From Alphaproteobacteria bacterium (lineage in GTDB: Bacteria; Pseudomonadota; Alphaproteobacteria; Rhizobiales; Devosiaceae): a DNA stretch of 5,242 nucleotides. The notes beneath the pieces are model-generated. The model did not search any database, was not told the DNA's origin, and was given only the letters and a program-made list of their open reading frames with translations. The stretch lies in the NCBI GenBank assembly GCA_013152625.1, contig JAADFY010000113.1:1-5242 (forward strand), written 5' to 3'. The position numbers were made by a program, and so were the translations under genes. This document shows positions 1 to 5,242 of the stretch, piece by piece; position 1 is the stretch's first letter; each line of letters starts with the position of its first letter.

Positions 1-449
1 AACACATTGCCGATCTGGAACCCCGGCGCGCCTGAAACGAAATTGGTCACCAATGTCGCCCCGGCGGGGATGCGGGCCATGCGCAGGCGGGTCGGCGTCA
101 TTTTGGTGTCCCGATACTGCTCCTGCATCAGTTTTTTCGCCTCGGGGTTGATTTCCAGAGCCACTTCAAAAGCTTTTGCAACCGCCTCGGCGGTGATGTC
201 GTCATGGGTGGGGCCAATACCGCCACTGGTAAAAACGTATGTGAAGCGCCCCCGCAGCCCGTTGATGGCACCAATGATGTCGCCTTGATTATCAGCGACC
301 ACGCGCACCTCACGCAGATCGATGCCCAGCCCGGTACAGAACCGGGCCACGGTGGCGATGTTCTTGTCCCCGGTCCGCCCGCTTAAAATCTCGTCGCCAA
401 TGACCACCAGCGCGGCGGTGACTTCGGTCGGTGAATCTGGAATGTTCAT
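1..449 (-). CDS. MoCF/CinA-N-like molybdopterin-binding domain protein, partial (C-terminus beyond left edge)
   Basis: This is the first 149 residues of a protein of the competence/damage-inducible protein A family (COG1058, MoaB/Mog-like MoCF_biosynth fold). What is visible: an N-terminal beta-strand leading into GDEILSGRTGDKN (residues 18-30), then the family signature TSGGIGPTHDDIT (residues 74-86), which in this fold forms the pterin/nucleotide-binding loop, then MTPTRLRMARIPAGA (117-131) and SGAPGFQ (139-145). In standalone alphaproteobacterial members the protein is about 250 residues, so roughly 60% is present; whether a C-terminal CinA deamidase domain follows cannot be seen. The role of these standalone proteins is not well defined; a molybdopterin or nucleotide-related activity is inferred from the fold. 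The ATG at 449 puts the domain start at the usual place, though no strong Shine-Dalgarno precedes it. It is divergent from sfsA. Confidence 0.9.
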   Translation of the reverse strand, partial: MNIPDSPTEVTAALVVIGDEILSGRTGDKNIATVARFCTGLGIDLREVRVVADNQGDIIGAINGLRGRFTYVFTSGGIGPTHDDITAEAVAKAFEVALEINPEAKKLMQEQYRDTKMTPTRLRMARIPAGATLVTNFVSGAPGFQIGNV

Positions 450-482
450 GGCAAAATCAACCACAACTCAGGCTGGAGCGAA

Positions 483-533
483 ATGACAGAGGCAAAACGA
501 ACCCGTTCTTTAGCCGGTCGCCCCCCGCTTTGA
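483..533 (+). other. Possible 16-codon leader ORF, or the displaced true 5' end of sfsA
   Basis: An ATG at 483 is preceded by GGAG (475-478) at 4 nt spacing and reads MTEAKRTRSLAGRPPL before a TGA at 531-533. That TGA overlaps the TTG (530-532) that is the best-placed start of sfsA. Two readings fit. It may be a short leader peptide whose termination re-initiates sfsA translation at the overlapping TTG. Alternatively, the six-C run at 521-526 may be one base short: one extra C would fuse this ORF in frame with SfsA and give it an ATG start with a Shine-Dalgarno. It may also be chance, since 16 codons is too short for coding statistics. Confidence 0.25.
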
Positions 534-1240
534 AACTCCCCGGCCCCCTTGTTGGCGCAAAACTGATCCGCCGGTACAAACGCTTTCTGGCCGATGTGGA
601 ACTGGAAACCGGCGAAGTTGTGGTGGCTCATGTGGCCAACACCGGCGCCATGACCGGCCTTGATGGCCCGGGCTTGCCGGTCTGGCTGTCAAAATCAGCC
701 AACCCGAAACGCAAATTGGCCTGGTCGCTTGAACTGGTCGAACTGCCCACCGGGCTGGTGGGTATCAATACCGGCTATCCCAATAAACTGGTTGCCGAAG
801 CGATTGCTGGCGGGCATATCCCTTCGCTTGCCGGTTATGAAACGGTTCGGCCCGAGGTTCGCTACGGCAAGGCCAGCCGGGTGGATTTTCTGCTTTCCGA
901 CCCAGCACGGCCCGACTGCTATTTAGAGGTCAAAAACGTCCACCTGTCCCGCCTGGCCGGCGTGGCTCAGTTTCCCGACGCGGCAACCGCCCGCGGCGCC
1001 CGCCATCTGGGGGAACTGGCCAATATGGCCGCCGCCGGTCATCGCGCGATATTGCTTTACCTGGTTCAGCGCACGGATTGCACAAGGTTTGAGCTGGCCG
1101 CCGATGTGGACGCAACCTATGCCGAAGCCGCCGGGCGGGCAAAAGACAGCGGCGTTGAGTTTTTCTGTTACGATTGCGATATTTCGGTAACCTCGATTAC
1201 CCTTCGCCACCCCCTTCCCATCATCGGGCCGCCCCGGTAA
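530..1240 (+). CDS. sfsA: SfsA family protein (sugar fermentation stimulation protein homologue)
   Basis: SfsA was named in E. coli, where overexpression stimulates maltose utilisation and the protein binds DNA; its biochemical role is unsettled. From TTG 530 the product is 236 residues, the normal family length, and opens with the expected KLPGPLVGAKLIRRYKRFLA block. Other hallmarks are HVANTGAMTGL (34-44, OB-like N-terminal part), SLELVELPTGLVGINTGYPN (66-85), the nuclease-fold core RVDFLL...YLEVKNV (117-137, with D119, E133 and K135 as the PD-(D/E)XK-type acidic/lysine set) and FPDAATARGARHLGEL (148-163). The open frame extends upstream to a GTG at 431, but the extra 33 residues look nothing like the family and would overlap the divergent gene, so I reject that start. 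TTG 530 has no clear Shine-Dalgarno; see the short ORF at 483-533 for an alternative 5' end. Map follows after 35 bp, suggesting one transcript. Confidence 0.9.
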   Translation: MKLPGPLVGAKLIRRYKRFLADVELETGEVVVAHVANTGAMTGLDGPGLPVWLSKSANPKRKLAWSLELVELPTGLVGINTGYPNKLVAEAIAGGHIPSLAGYETVRPEVRYGKASRVDFLLSDPARPDCYLEVKNVHLSRLAGVAQFPDAATARGARHLGELANMAAAGHRAILLYLVQRTDCTRFELAADVDATYAEAAGRAKDSGVEFFCYDCDISVTSITLRHPLPIIGPPR

Positions 1241-1275
1241 CATTCAACGATTGAGAAACTGCTGGTCTGAAACCC

Positions 1276-2106
1276 ATGGTCACATACGCCCCCGCGCGCG
1301 CTAACAGTCGCCGCACCACCGGGATCATTCCCCTGCACGACGAGGTCGGGTTTGCCGGCATGCGCGCCGCCGGTCGGTTGGCGGCCGAGGCTCTCGATAT
1401 GCTGACGCCCCATGTGGTGCCCGGCATGTCCACTGCCGAGCTGGATCGCATGGCGTTCGAATTCGCCCATGCCCACGGGGCCATTCCCGCCACCCTGTTT
1501 TTTCGCGGCTATCGCCATTCCGTGTGCACCTCGATCAATCATGTGGTGTGCCACGGCATACCCAATGAAAAGCCCCTGCGCGAAGGTGATATTGTCAATA
1601 TCGATATCACCCTGATTGTCGACGGCTGGCACGGGGACACCTCGCGCATGTTTGCGGTGGGCGAGATCGCCCGCAAGGCCGAACGGCTTATTGATGTGGT
1701 GGAGAAATGCCTTTTCCTGGGCATCGAGGCGGCAAAACCGGGCAATACCACCGGTGATATTGGCGCCGCCATCCAGACCTATGCCGAACGCCAGCGCACC
1801 GCGGTGGTGCGTGATTTTGTTGGCCATGGGGTGGGGCGCCTGTTCCACGACGAGCCCAACATCATGCATTTCGGCACGCCCGGATCGGGTGTCGAGCTCA
1901 AACCGGGCATGATATTCACCATCGAGCCCATGCTCAATCTTGGCCGGCCCCATGTTAAAATCCTGTCCGATGGCTGGACCGCCGTTACCCGCGACCGAAC
2001 CCTTTCCGCCCAGGTGGAACACTCCATCGGCATAACCGAAGACGGGTGCGAGATATTTACCGCTTCGCCCCAGGGGCTGTTCAACCTCGCGCCACCCGGT
2101 GACTGA
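1276..2106 (+). CDS. map: Methionine aminopeptidase, type I
   Basis: Map removes the initiator methionine from nascent proteins with a small second residue, acting in the cytosol after deformylation. The 276-residue product has the complete pita-bread active site: metal ligands D110 (in VNIDITLIVDG), D121 (HGDTSRMF), H184 (FVGHGVGRLFHDEPN), E217 (IFTIEPML) and E248 (AQVEHSIGI), plus the substrate-contacting histidines H93 (VVCHGIP) and H191. There is no N-terminal zinc-finger extension; the about 15 residues before TGIIPLHDE are variable and typical of the short type I enzymes of alphaproteobacteria. The ATG is preceded by only a weak Shine-Dalgarno, consistent with translation from an sfsA-map-radC message. 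Its stop overlaps the radC start by 8 bp. The enzyme is normally essential, though some genomes carry a second map elsewhere. Nothing is missing or odd in the sequence. Confidence 0.97.
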   Translation: MVTYAPARANSRRTTGIIPLHDEVGFAGMRAAGRLAAEALDMLTPHVVPGMSTAELDRMAFEFAHAHGAIPATLFFRGYRHSVCTSINHVVCHGIPNEKPLREGDIVNIDITLIVDGWHGDTSRMFAVGEIARKAERLIDVVEKCLFLGIEAAKPGNTTGDIGAAIQTYAERQRTAVVRDFVGHGVGRLFHDEPNIMHFGTPGSGVELKPGMIFTIEPMLNLGRPHVKILSDGWTAVTRDRTLSAQVEHSIGITEDGCEIFTASPQGLFNLAPPGD

Positions 2107-2797
2107 ACGGCAAAAACCAACACCTGCACCCGACCATTTCGGCCATCGCGATCGTCTGCGCGCCCGGTTTGCCGCCGCCGGATCCGGCGCTTTGCAGGAT
2201 TATGAACTGCTCGAATTGCTGCTGTTTCGGCTGCTGCCCCGCCGGGACACAAAACCGGTGGCCAAAGCCATGATCAAACGTTTCGGCTCATTTTCCCAGG
2301 CCCTTGGGGCGCCGGCCCATCTGCTCGAGGAAATTGACGGCCTCGGTCCCACCGCCATTGCCGATCTCAAGGTCGTGGTCGCCACCGCCCAGCGCTTTGC
2401 CCGCGAACAGATCCCCGACACTCCGGTGCTCGGCTCATGGGACATTCTGATTGATTATTGCCGCTCGGTAATGGCTTTTGAAACACGAGAGCAATTCCGC
2501 ATATTGTTTCTCGACAAGAAAAACCGCTTGCTCGCCGACGAGGTCCAGCAAGTCGGCACCGTGGATCACACACCGGTCTATCCCCGCGAGGTAATCAAAC
2601 GCTCCCTTGAATTATCGGCTACCGCGCTCATCCTGCTGCACAACCACCCCTCCGGCGATCCCGCCCCATCCACCGCTGATGTGCAAATGACCCATACCAT
2701 CATCGAGGCGGCCCGACCCATGGGCATAATTGTGCACGATCATATTATTATAGGCCGCAATGCCCACGCGTCCCTTAAAGGCCTCAATCTGATCTAG
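2099..2797 (+). CDS. radC: RadC family JAMM/MPN+ protein
   Basis: The product is 232 residues, the standard RadC (UPF0758) length. The N-terminal half carries the GHRDRLRARF and DYELLELLLF segments (15-24, 34-43) and a helix-hairpin-helix-like stretch around IDGLGPTAIADLK (79-91). The C-terminal half is the MPN+ domain with a full JAMM metal site: H181 and H183 in LLHNHPSGDPAPSTAD, D194, and an upstream acidic residue, probably E148 (DEVQQVGT). A Zn-dependent hydrolase activity is therefore predicted, but no substrate is established; the historical link to DNA repair came from an E. coli radC102 allele later assigned to recG. GTG 2099 is the only start giving a full-length N-terminus (next in-frame Met is residue 58). 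It lies inside the end of map with no Shine-Dalgarno, so translational coupling to map is likely. The stop interlocks with that of the convergent gene. Confidence 0.95.
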   Translation: MTERQKPTPAPDHFGHRDRLRARFAAAGSGALQDYELLELLLFRLLPRRDTKPVAKAMIKRFGSFSQALGAPAHLLEEIDGLGPTAIADLKVVVATAQRFAREQIPDTPVLGSWDILIDYCRSVMAFETREQFRILFLDKKNRLLADEVQQVGTVDHTPVYPREVIKRSLELSATALILLHNHPSGDPAPSTADVQMTHTIIEAARPMGIIVHDHIIIGRNAHASLKGLNLI

Positions 2798-3978
2798 GCG
2801 TCTGGCCCTGTTCGCCCCTTCAGGCGCTTGTAAAGCGTCAACAGCCGGGCATCGGTCTTGACCTTGCGCTTGGCGAAATCCAAAGCCCTCTGGGCTGCCA
2901 TAAAAACCCAGCCTGTCGCCGTTTTCGGGAAAAAGTAGTGGGCTACGGCGATCTCACGATTGCACCAGTTACGCTTTTCGTCGGCCTGGCCTGCACCAAG
3001 GTCATAGCTGCGATAACCTTCGTCGAATATCGTTTGCACGATTCGAAAAAGGCTCTGCTTGCCCGGTGATCCCGATTGCAGCTCCCGGTTTTCGCTCATG
3101 GAGGAAATCAGCGCATAAAGTTCTTTATCCCGCCCCAGACAATAGCGAACCGCAACAATTTCGCCATTCAGCCGCAGGACAAAAATTTTCGCTTCCAGCG
3201 CCTGGCTGTGGGCAATGATGTCATGGTAGAATCCGCGCACTTTTTCGTTGGCAAACGGGTCAGTTATCCCCAGATCGGCAAACCGCGCGGCCTTTTGTGC
3301 AAACATGGTTTTAAGCACATGGTCATACTCATCGGGGCGCGCCACGCCAAATTCAATATCTCCCAGCAAGGCCAGTTTTGCCCCCTGCTGCCGGTCGCGC
3401 TTGCGCCGTTTGCGGGTGCGTTGAACCCGGTCGCATTCCTGCCATGAGGAAAACTCGGCCCGATAGACAAATTCACCAACCCCGCGCCGGCCATGCTTGC
3501 CAAAACTTTGCGCCAACCCGTCGGGCACCGCCAGCAGGTGCAGCGCATCCACCGGCGGCAGGGCCTGCAGTACCCGGCCCCACAGGGCGGTGCGCTGTTT
3601 CTGGTTCAGCGTCGAAAAATATTTCCCATCAATAAGCGGCCCGTTACATCCCACATGCAGCCCCGGCAGCCATCCCAGCACCCGGGCACCAAAGCGCCGA
3701 TATTCTCCAAGCCCCATTACCAGCACCGGCTTTGTACCCGCATGCACACTGATATAGACCTGACGCCGGGGCGCAATTTCCAACGCCTGTACCCAGGTTC
3801 GCACGAACTCGAACGCCTGGCCCGGAGATTCGATTCCCCCCGCCTCCAGATGCCGCCACGCGCCTTCGATCTCGTTTATGTCCGCGGCCACTGAAATCGT
3901 CAGCAGCGGCTCACCGCTGGCATCAAGATGGCGATCGCCCGTATTTGATCCCGACTGCGTCGTTGCCCGTTGGGCCAT
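2794..3978 (-). CDS. FemAB/BioF2-like GNAT-fold acyltransferase (Acetyltransf_6 / CelD-like)
   Basis: A 394-residue protein of the double-GNAT type called BioF2-like, CelD or Acetyltransf_6. Family features that I can see: an N-terminal half with WRHLEA...FEFVRTWVQAL (41-66) and a strand-rich region LGWLPGLHVGCNGPLID (101-117); a very basic helix RVQRTRKRRKRDR (184-196) at the domain junction; and a C-terminal GNAT-like half with IFVLRLNGEIVAVRYCL (265-281), LYALISSM (287-294), PGKQSLFRIVQTIFDEGY (305-322), DLGAGQADEKRNWC (326-339). That last block matches the family's 'D-G-G...K..W' motif. No signal peptide or membrane segment is visible, so it is probably cytosolic. Relatives act in cell-envelope polysaccharide or peptidoglycan/lipid modification, but acyl donor and acceptor cannot be deduced here. 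The ATG at 3978 has a good Shine-Dalgarno. It is monocistronic by position: a terminator hairpin upstream, and a convergent radC with interlocked stop downstream. Confidence 0.82.
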   Translation of the reverse strand: MAQRATTQSGSNTGDRHLDASGEPLLTISVAADINEIEGAWRHLEAGGIESPGQAFEFVRTWVQALEIAPRRQVYISVHAGTKPVLVMGLGEYRRFGARVLGWLPGLHVGCNGPLIDGKYFSTLNQKQRTALWGRVLQALPPVDALHLLAVPDGLAQSFGKHGRRGVGEFVYRAEFSSWQECDRVQRTRKRRKRDRQQGAKLALLGDIEFGVARPDEYDHVLKTMFAQKAARFADLGITDPFANEKVRGFYHDIIAHSQALEAKIFVLRLNGEIVAVRYCLGRDKELYALISSMSENRELQSGSPGKQSLFRIVQTIFDEGYRSYDLGAGQADEKRNWCNREIAVAHYFFPKTATGWVFMAAQRALDFAKRKVKTDARLLTLYKRLKGRTGPDA

Positions 3979-3986
3979 GCCTGATG

Positions 3987-3992
3987 TTCCCT
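3987..3992 (-). promoter_or_regulatory. Ribosome binding site of the GNAT-fold acyltransferase
   Basis: On the minus strand AGGGAA sits 8 nt before the ATG whose first base is 3978. This is a good match in sequence and spacing and supports that start over internal ones. Confidence 0.6.
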
Positions 3993-4038
3993 GTTTGCCG
4001 CGACCCTACCCGAACTCTGCACACGATAGATTAAAGTG

Positions 4039-4068
4039 AAAAACGGCGCCCCATGGAGCGCCGTTTTT
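4039..4068 (-). terminator. Intrinsic terminator-like hairpin, probably bidirectional
   Basis: ACGGCGC (4043-4049) pairs exactly with GCGCCGT (4058-4064) across an 8 nt loop, and flanking A and T runs extend the stem to 4039-4068. Read on the minus strand the stem ends in five T (TTTTTC); on the plus strand it ends in seven T. The only gene transcribed towards it is ccdA (minus strand, stop at 4219), so its likely job is to end ccdA transcripts and insulate the acyltransferase gene that starts 60 bp further on. The longer plus-strand T-tract has no plus-strand gene before it and could stop antisense transcription. Confidence 0.75.
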
Positions 4069-4114
4069 TTGTTCTTAGCGTTAATATTGGCAAAACCGGC
4101 TCGCGGGCGCCAAA

Positions 4115-4160
4115 GCGTGTCACCGATAAGTGGGCACCGGTTATCGGATAAATGACACGC
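4115..4160. repeat. Nested palindromic intergenic element (rhizobial palindrome-like)
   Basis: Outer arms GCGTGTCA (4115-4122) and TGACACGC (4153-4160) are perfect inverted repeats. Immediately inside them CCGATAA (4123-4129) pairs with TTATCGG (4141-4147), with loop GTGGGCACCGG (4130-4140) and a 5 nt bulge ATAAA (4148-4152) on one side only. The CCG...GTGGGCACCGGTT...CGG core and the flanking CAAAG/GTCAAGAAAAGACC-type sequence resemble, from memory, short palindromes dispersed in intergenic DNA of Rhizobiales. Only one copy is in this window, so the repeat status itself is inference. Transcribed from ccdA it would form a stable 3'-UTR hairpin. Confidence 0.6.
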
Positions 4161-4180
4161 GTCAAGAAAAGACCGAGAGC

Positions 4181-4205
4181 CCTGTTTTGTTACCATCAAA
4201 ACAGG
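4181..4205. repeat. Inverted repeat just downstream of ccdA
   Basis: CCTGTTTT (4181-4188) and AAAACAGG (4198-4205) are a perfect 8 bp inverted repeat with a 9 nt loop, starting 13 bases past the ccdA stop on the minus strand. No T-run follows the stem directly on the minus strand (GCTCTCGGTC comes next), so it is a poor intrinsic terminator by itself. It may protect the 3' end of the ccdA message or be an outer part of the adjoining palindromic element. Confidence 0.45.
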
Positions 4206-4218
4206 ATATGCTCGAAAC

Positions 4219-4965
4219 TCAGCCAAACTGTTGCAGAACGGGGAAGGTTTCCAGCATCCAGAACGAAATGCGGGTGAAATCTCCGGTCAGGAACAATATC
4301 CCGGTTATGATCAGCAGCACGCCCATCGCTTTTTCCACCATCCCCAGATGTTTCTTGAATGATTTGAAAAAGTTCAGGAACGGGCCGACCATTAAACCGG
4401 CCAGAATGAACGGAACCCCCAGACCAGCCGAATAAACCGCCAGCAGCCCGGCCCCGGTCAGGGCGGTGTCGCCGGTTGCGGCAACGGTTAAAACGACGGC
4501 GAGAACCGGCCCGATACATGGCGTCCAGCCAACAGCGAACGCCAGCCCGAGCATAAAGCCGCCGCCCGGGCCACTGGCCACCGATGGCCCCGAATGCCGC
4601 ACCTGCCGGTCCAGTAAGGCAATACGGAACAGGCCCAGAAAATGCATCCCCATGGCAATGATCGCCACCCCGGCAATCGTGGTCAGGATTGGCAACGCCT
4701 GCCGGAATACCTGTCCGAAGGCCGTGGCGGTGGCCCCCAGCGTTATAAACACCACCGAGAACCCAAGCACGAAAAACACCGAAGTAAACGCGCCGCGCCG
4801 CCAGCCGACGCCGGCCACAGCCCCGTCCTCGCGCAATTGCTCAAACGAAACACCGCTCATATAGGTCAGGTAGGGCGGCACCAGCGGCAATACGCACGGG
4901 CTGAGAAAGCTCAGTATCCCGGCGCCAAAAATCAGCAAAAGCGGCAGTTCACCCATAAAGATCAC
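4219..4965 (-). CDS. ccdA: CcdA-type cytochrome c biogenesis / thiol:disulfide interchange membrane protein
   Basis: CcdA passes electrons from cytoplasmic thioredoxin across the inner membrane to periplasmic thiol oxidoreductases that keep apocytochrome c (and other periplasmic cysteines) reduced. The 248-residue product has the family's six hydrophobic segments (about residues 7-33, 60-83, 91-113, 136-163, 168-194, 209-228) and the two redox cysteines in their conserved settings: C24 in LSPCVLPLVPPY and C150 in GWTPCIGPVL. There is no DsbD-like N- or C-terminal thioredoxin domain, so it is the short CcdA form. GTG 4965 is chosen because AAGGAA lies 9 nt upstream; an ATG three codons in (4956) is the alternative and changes nothing functionally. 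No ccm genes or periplasmic thioredoxin partner are adjacent in this window. It is divergent from rpe. Confidence 0.93.
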   Translation of the reverse strand: MIFMGELPLLLIFGAGILSFLSPCVLPLVPPYLTYMSGVSFEQLREDGAVAGVGWRRGAFTSVFFVLGFSVVFITLGATATAFGQVFRQALPILTTIAGVAIIAMGMHFLGLFRIALLDRQVRHSGPSVASGPGGGFMLGLAFAVGWTPCIGPVLAVVLTVAATGDTALTGAGLLAVYSAGLGVPFILAGLMVGPFLNFFKSFKKHLGMVEKAMGVLLIITGILFLTGDFTRISFWMLETFPVLQQFG

Positions 4966-4974
4966 CCATAACGG

Positions 4975-4980
4975 TTCCTT
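4975..4980 (-). promoter_or_regulatory. Ribosome binding site of ccdA
   Basis: AAGGAA on the minus strand is 9 nt before GTG 4965 but 18 nt before the in-frame ATG at 4956, so it favours the GTG start. Confidence 0.55.
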
Positions 4981-5069
4981 TGCACGCCCTCATTTGAGCC
5001 AACCAACCCCAAACTGCAAGCTGATCGCGCCCGCCCTCGCCACATCGTGAAAATCGCGACCATGTGCCT

Positions 5070-5096
5070 CACGCATTGGCAATCCGCCCATGCGTG
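5070..5096. promoter_or_regulatory. 27 bp dyad in the ccdA-rpe divergent gap (candidate operator or hairpin)
   Basis: CACGCATTGGC (5070-5080) and GCCCATGCGTG (5086-5096) are inverted repeats matching at 10 of 11 positions around a 5 bp centre (AATCC). It lies 36 bp before the rpe ATG and about 105 bp before the ccdA start, in the only gap that must hold both divergent promoters. The TTGGCA at 5076-5081 inside it could be a -35 element for rpe, but the -10 candidate 17 bp on (TTAGCT, 5099-5104) is poor. The inner part has a TTGGC-N5-GCC form. No T-run follows, so it is not a terminator. An operator overlapping the rpe promoter is the simplest reading; the regulator is unknown. Confidence 0.4.
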
Positions 5097-5132
5097 TGTT
5101 AGCTCCGGGCCGTTCCCCCGTTCAGGTCCCCA

Positions 5133-5242
5133 ATGATGCACCGCCGACCATTAAAAATCGCACCATCTATTCTGGCCGCCGATTTCGCCCGCCTTGGCGC
5201 TGAGGTGCGCGCCGTGGACGAAGCGGGTGCCGACTGGATCCA
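5133..5242 (+). CDS. rpe: Ribulose-phosphate 3-epimerase, partial (N-terminus; continues past right edge)
   Basis: The 36 visible residues carry the diagnostic N-terminal block of Rpe: KIAPSILAADFARLGAEV (8-25), with the active-site serine S12 in PSIL, then AGADWI (31-36), which in the family leads into H-x-D-x-M-D-G just beyond the edge. The enzyme interconverts ribulose-5-phosphate and xylulose-5-phosphate in the pentose phosphate pathway (and the Calvin cycle where present), using a TIM barrel and a divalent metal. About 15% of the usual 220-odd residues are present. Two consecutive ATG codons (5133 and 5136) are possible starts; a weak AGG at 5124-5126 is 6 and 9 nt away respectively, so they cannot be separated. 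It is divergent from ccdA. Confidence 0.92.
   Translation, partial: MMHRRPLKIAPSILAADFARLGAEVRAVDEAGADWI

Noticed and set aside
496..507. AACG-aacc-CGTT small inverted repeat in the MoCF-sfsA gap
   Set aside because: A four-base stem is expected by chance and shows no other support.
431..529. 33-residue N-terminal extension of SfsA from GTG 431
   Set aside because: It overlaps the divergent MoCF gene head to head, has no similarity to the SfsA N-terminus, and the family start falls exactly at codon 530.
1168..2022. Long minus-strand open frame (284 codons) opposite map
   Set aside because: It is the antisense of a fully conserved methionine aminopeptidase; the composition is histidine/glycine-rich as expected of a shadow frame in GC-rich DNA, and no domain is recognisable.
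1779..2252. Minus-strand open frame of 157 codons across the map-radC junction
   Set aside because: It is antisense to two well-supported genes, with arginine/serine-rich shadow composition and no family features.
3493..3894. Plus-strand open frames inside the acyltransferase gene (also 3076-3447)
   Set aside because: They lie opposite a gene with clear family motifs and a good ribosome site, and their proline/histidine/arginine-rich sequences match no family.
3900..4226. Minus-strand 108-codon open frame spanning the intergenic region between ccdA and the acyltransferase
   Set aside because: It runs through the terminator hairpin and the palindromic element and overlaps the acyltransferase start in another frame; no domain is seen.
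4466..4864. Plus-strand 132-codon open frame opposite ccdA
   Set aside because: It is a shadow of the ccdA membrane segments and carries no recognisable motif.
5076..5104. TTGGCA-N17-TTAGCT as a sigma-70-like promoter for rpe
   Set aside because: The -35 is acceptable, but the -10 matches the consensus at only two positions, so I do not call it as a separate feature.

Overview
The window looks like ordinary core chromosome from a GC-rich alphaproteobacterium, most likely of the Hyphomicrobiales (Rhizobiales) type. The reasons are the codon usage (strong G/C preference at third positions), the gene order (MoCF-domain gene, sfsA, map, radC), which I recall as common in that order, and a palindromic intergenic element at 4115-4160 whose GTGGGCACCGG core resembles the dispersed palindromes of rhizobial genomes. 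The assignment rests on recognition and synteny; no 16S or other marker is present.

Layout. Bases 1-449 (minus strand) hold the N-terminal 149 residues of a molybdopterin-binding (MoCF/CinA-N-like) protein, running off the left edge. It diverges from a plus-strand block: sfsA (about 530-1240), map (1276-2106) and radC (2099-2797). The spacing is tight (35 bp sfsA-map, 8 bp overlap map-radC), so the three are probably co-transcribed. radC converges on a minus-strand FemAB/BioF2-like GNAT acyltransferase gene (2794-3978), and the two stop codons interlock in a single CTAG. Bases 3979-4218 are non-coding: a strong hairpin with T-tracts (4039-4068), a nested palindromic repeat (4115-4160) and a second inverted repeat (4181-4205). 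Next comes a minus-strand ccdA-type six-TM thiol:disulfide transporter gene (4219-4965). It diverges across a 167 bp gap, containing a 27 bp dyad at 5070-5096, from the start of rpe (5133 to right edge).

Functions are housekeeping: N-terminal methionine removal (Map), a conserved but poorly understood MPN+/JAMM protein (RadC), a nuclease-fold protein of uncertain role (SfsA), reductant transfer across the inner membrane (CcdA), and the pentose phosphate/Calvin epimerase (Rpe). I find no phage, IS, CRISPR, toxin-antitoxin, tRNA/rRNA or biosynthetic cluster, and no evidence of a novel multi-gene system. The points worth a second look are small: the odd 5' end of sfsA (a short ATG ORF with a Shine-Dalgarno that is one C short of fusing in frame), the shared CTAG stop, the intergenic palindromes, and the uncharacterised acyltransferase.
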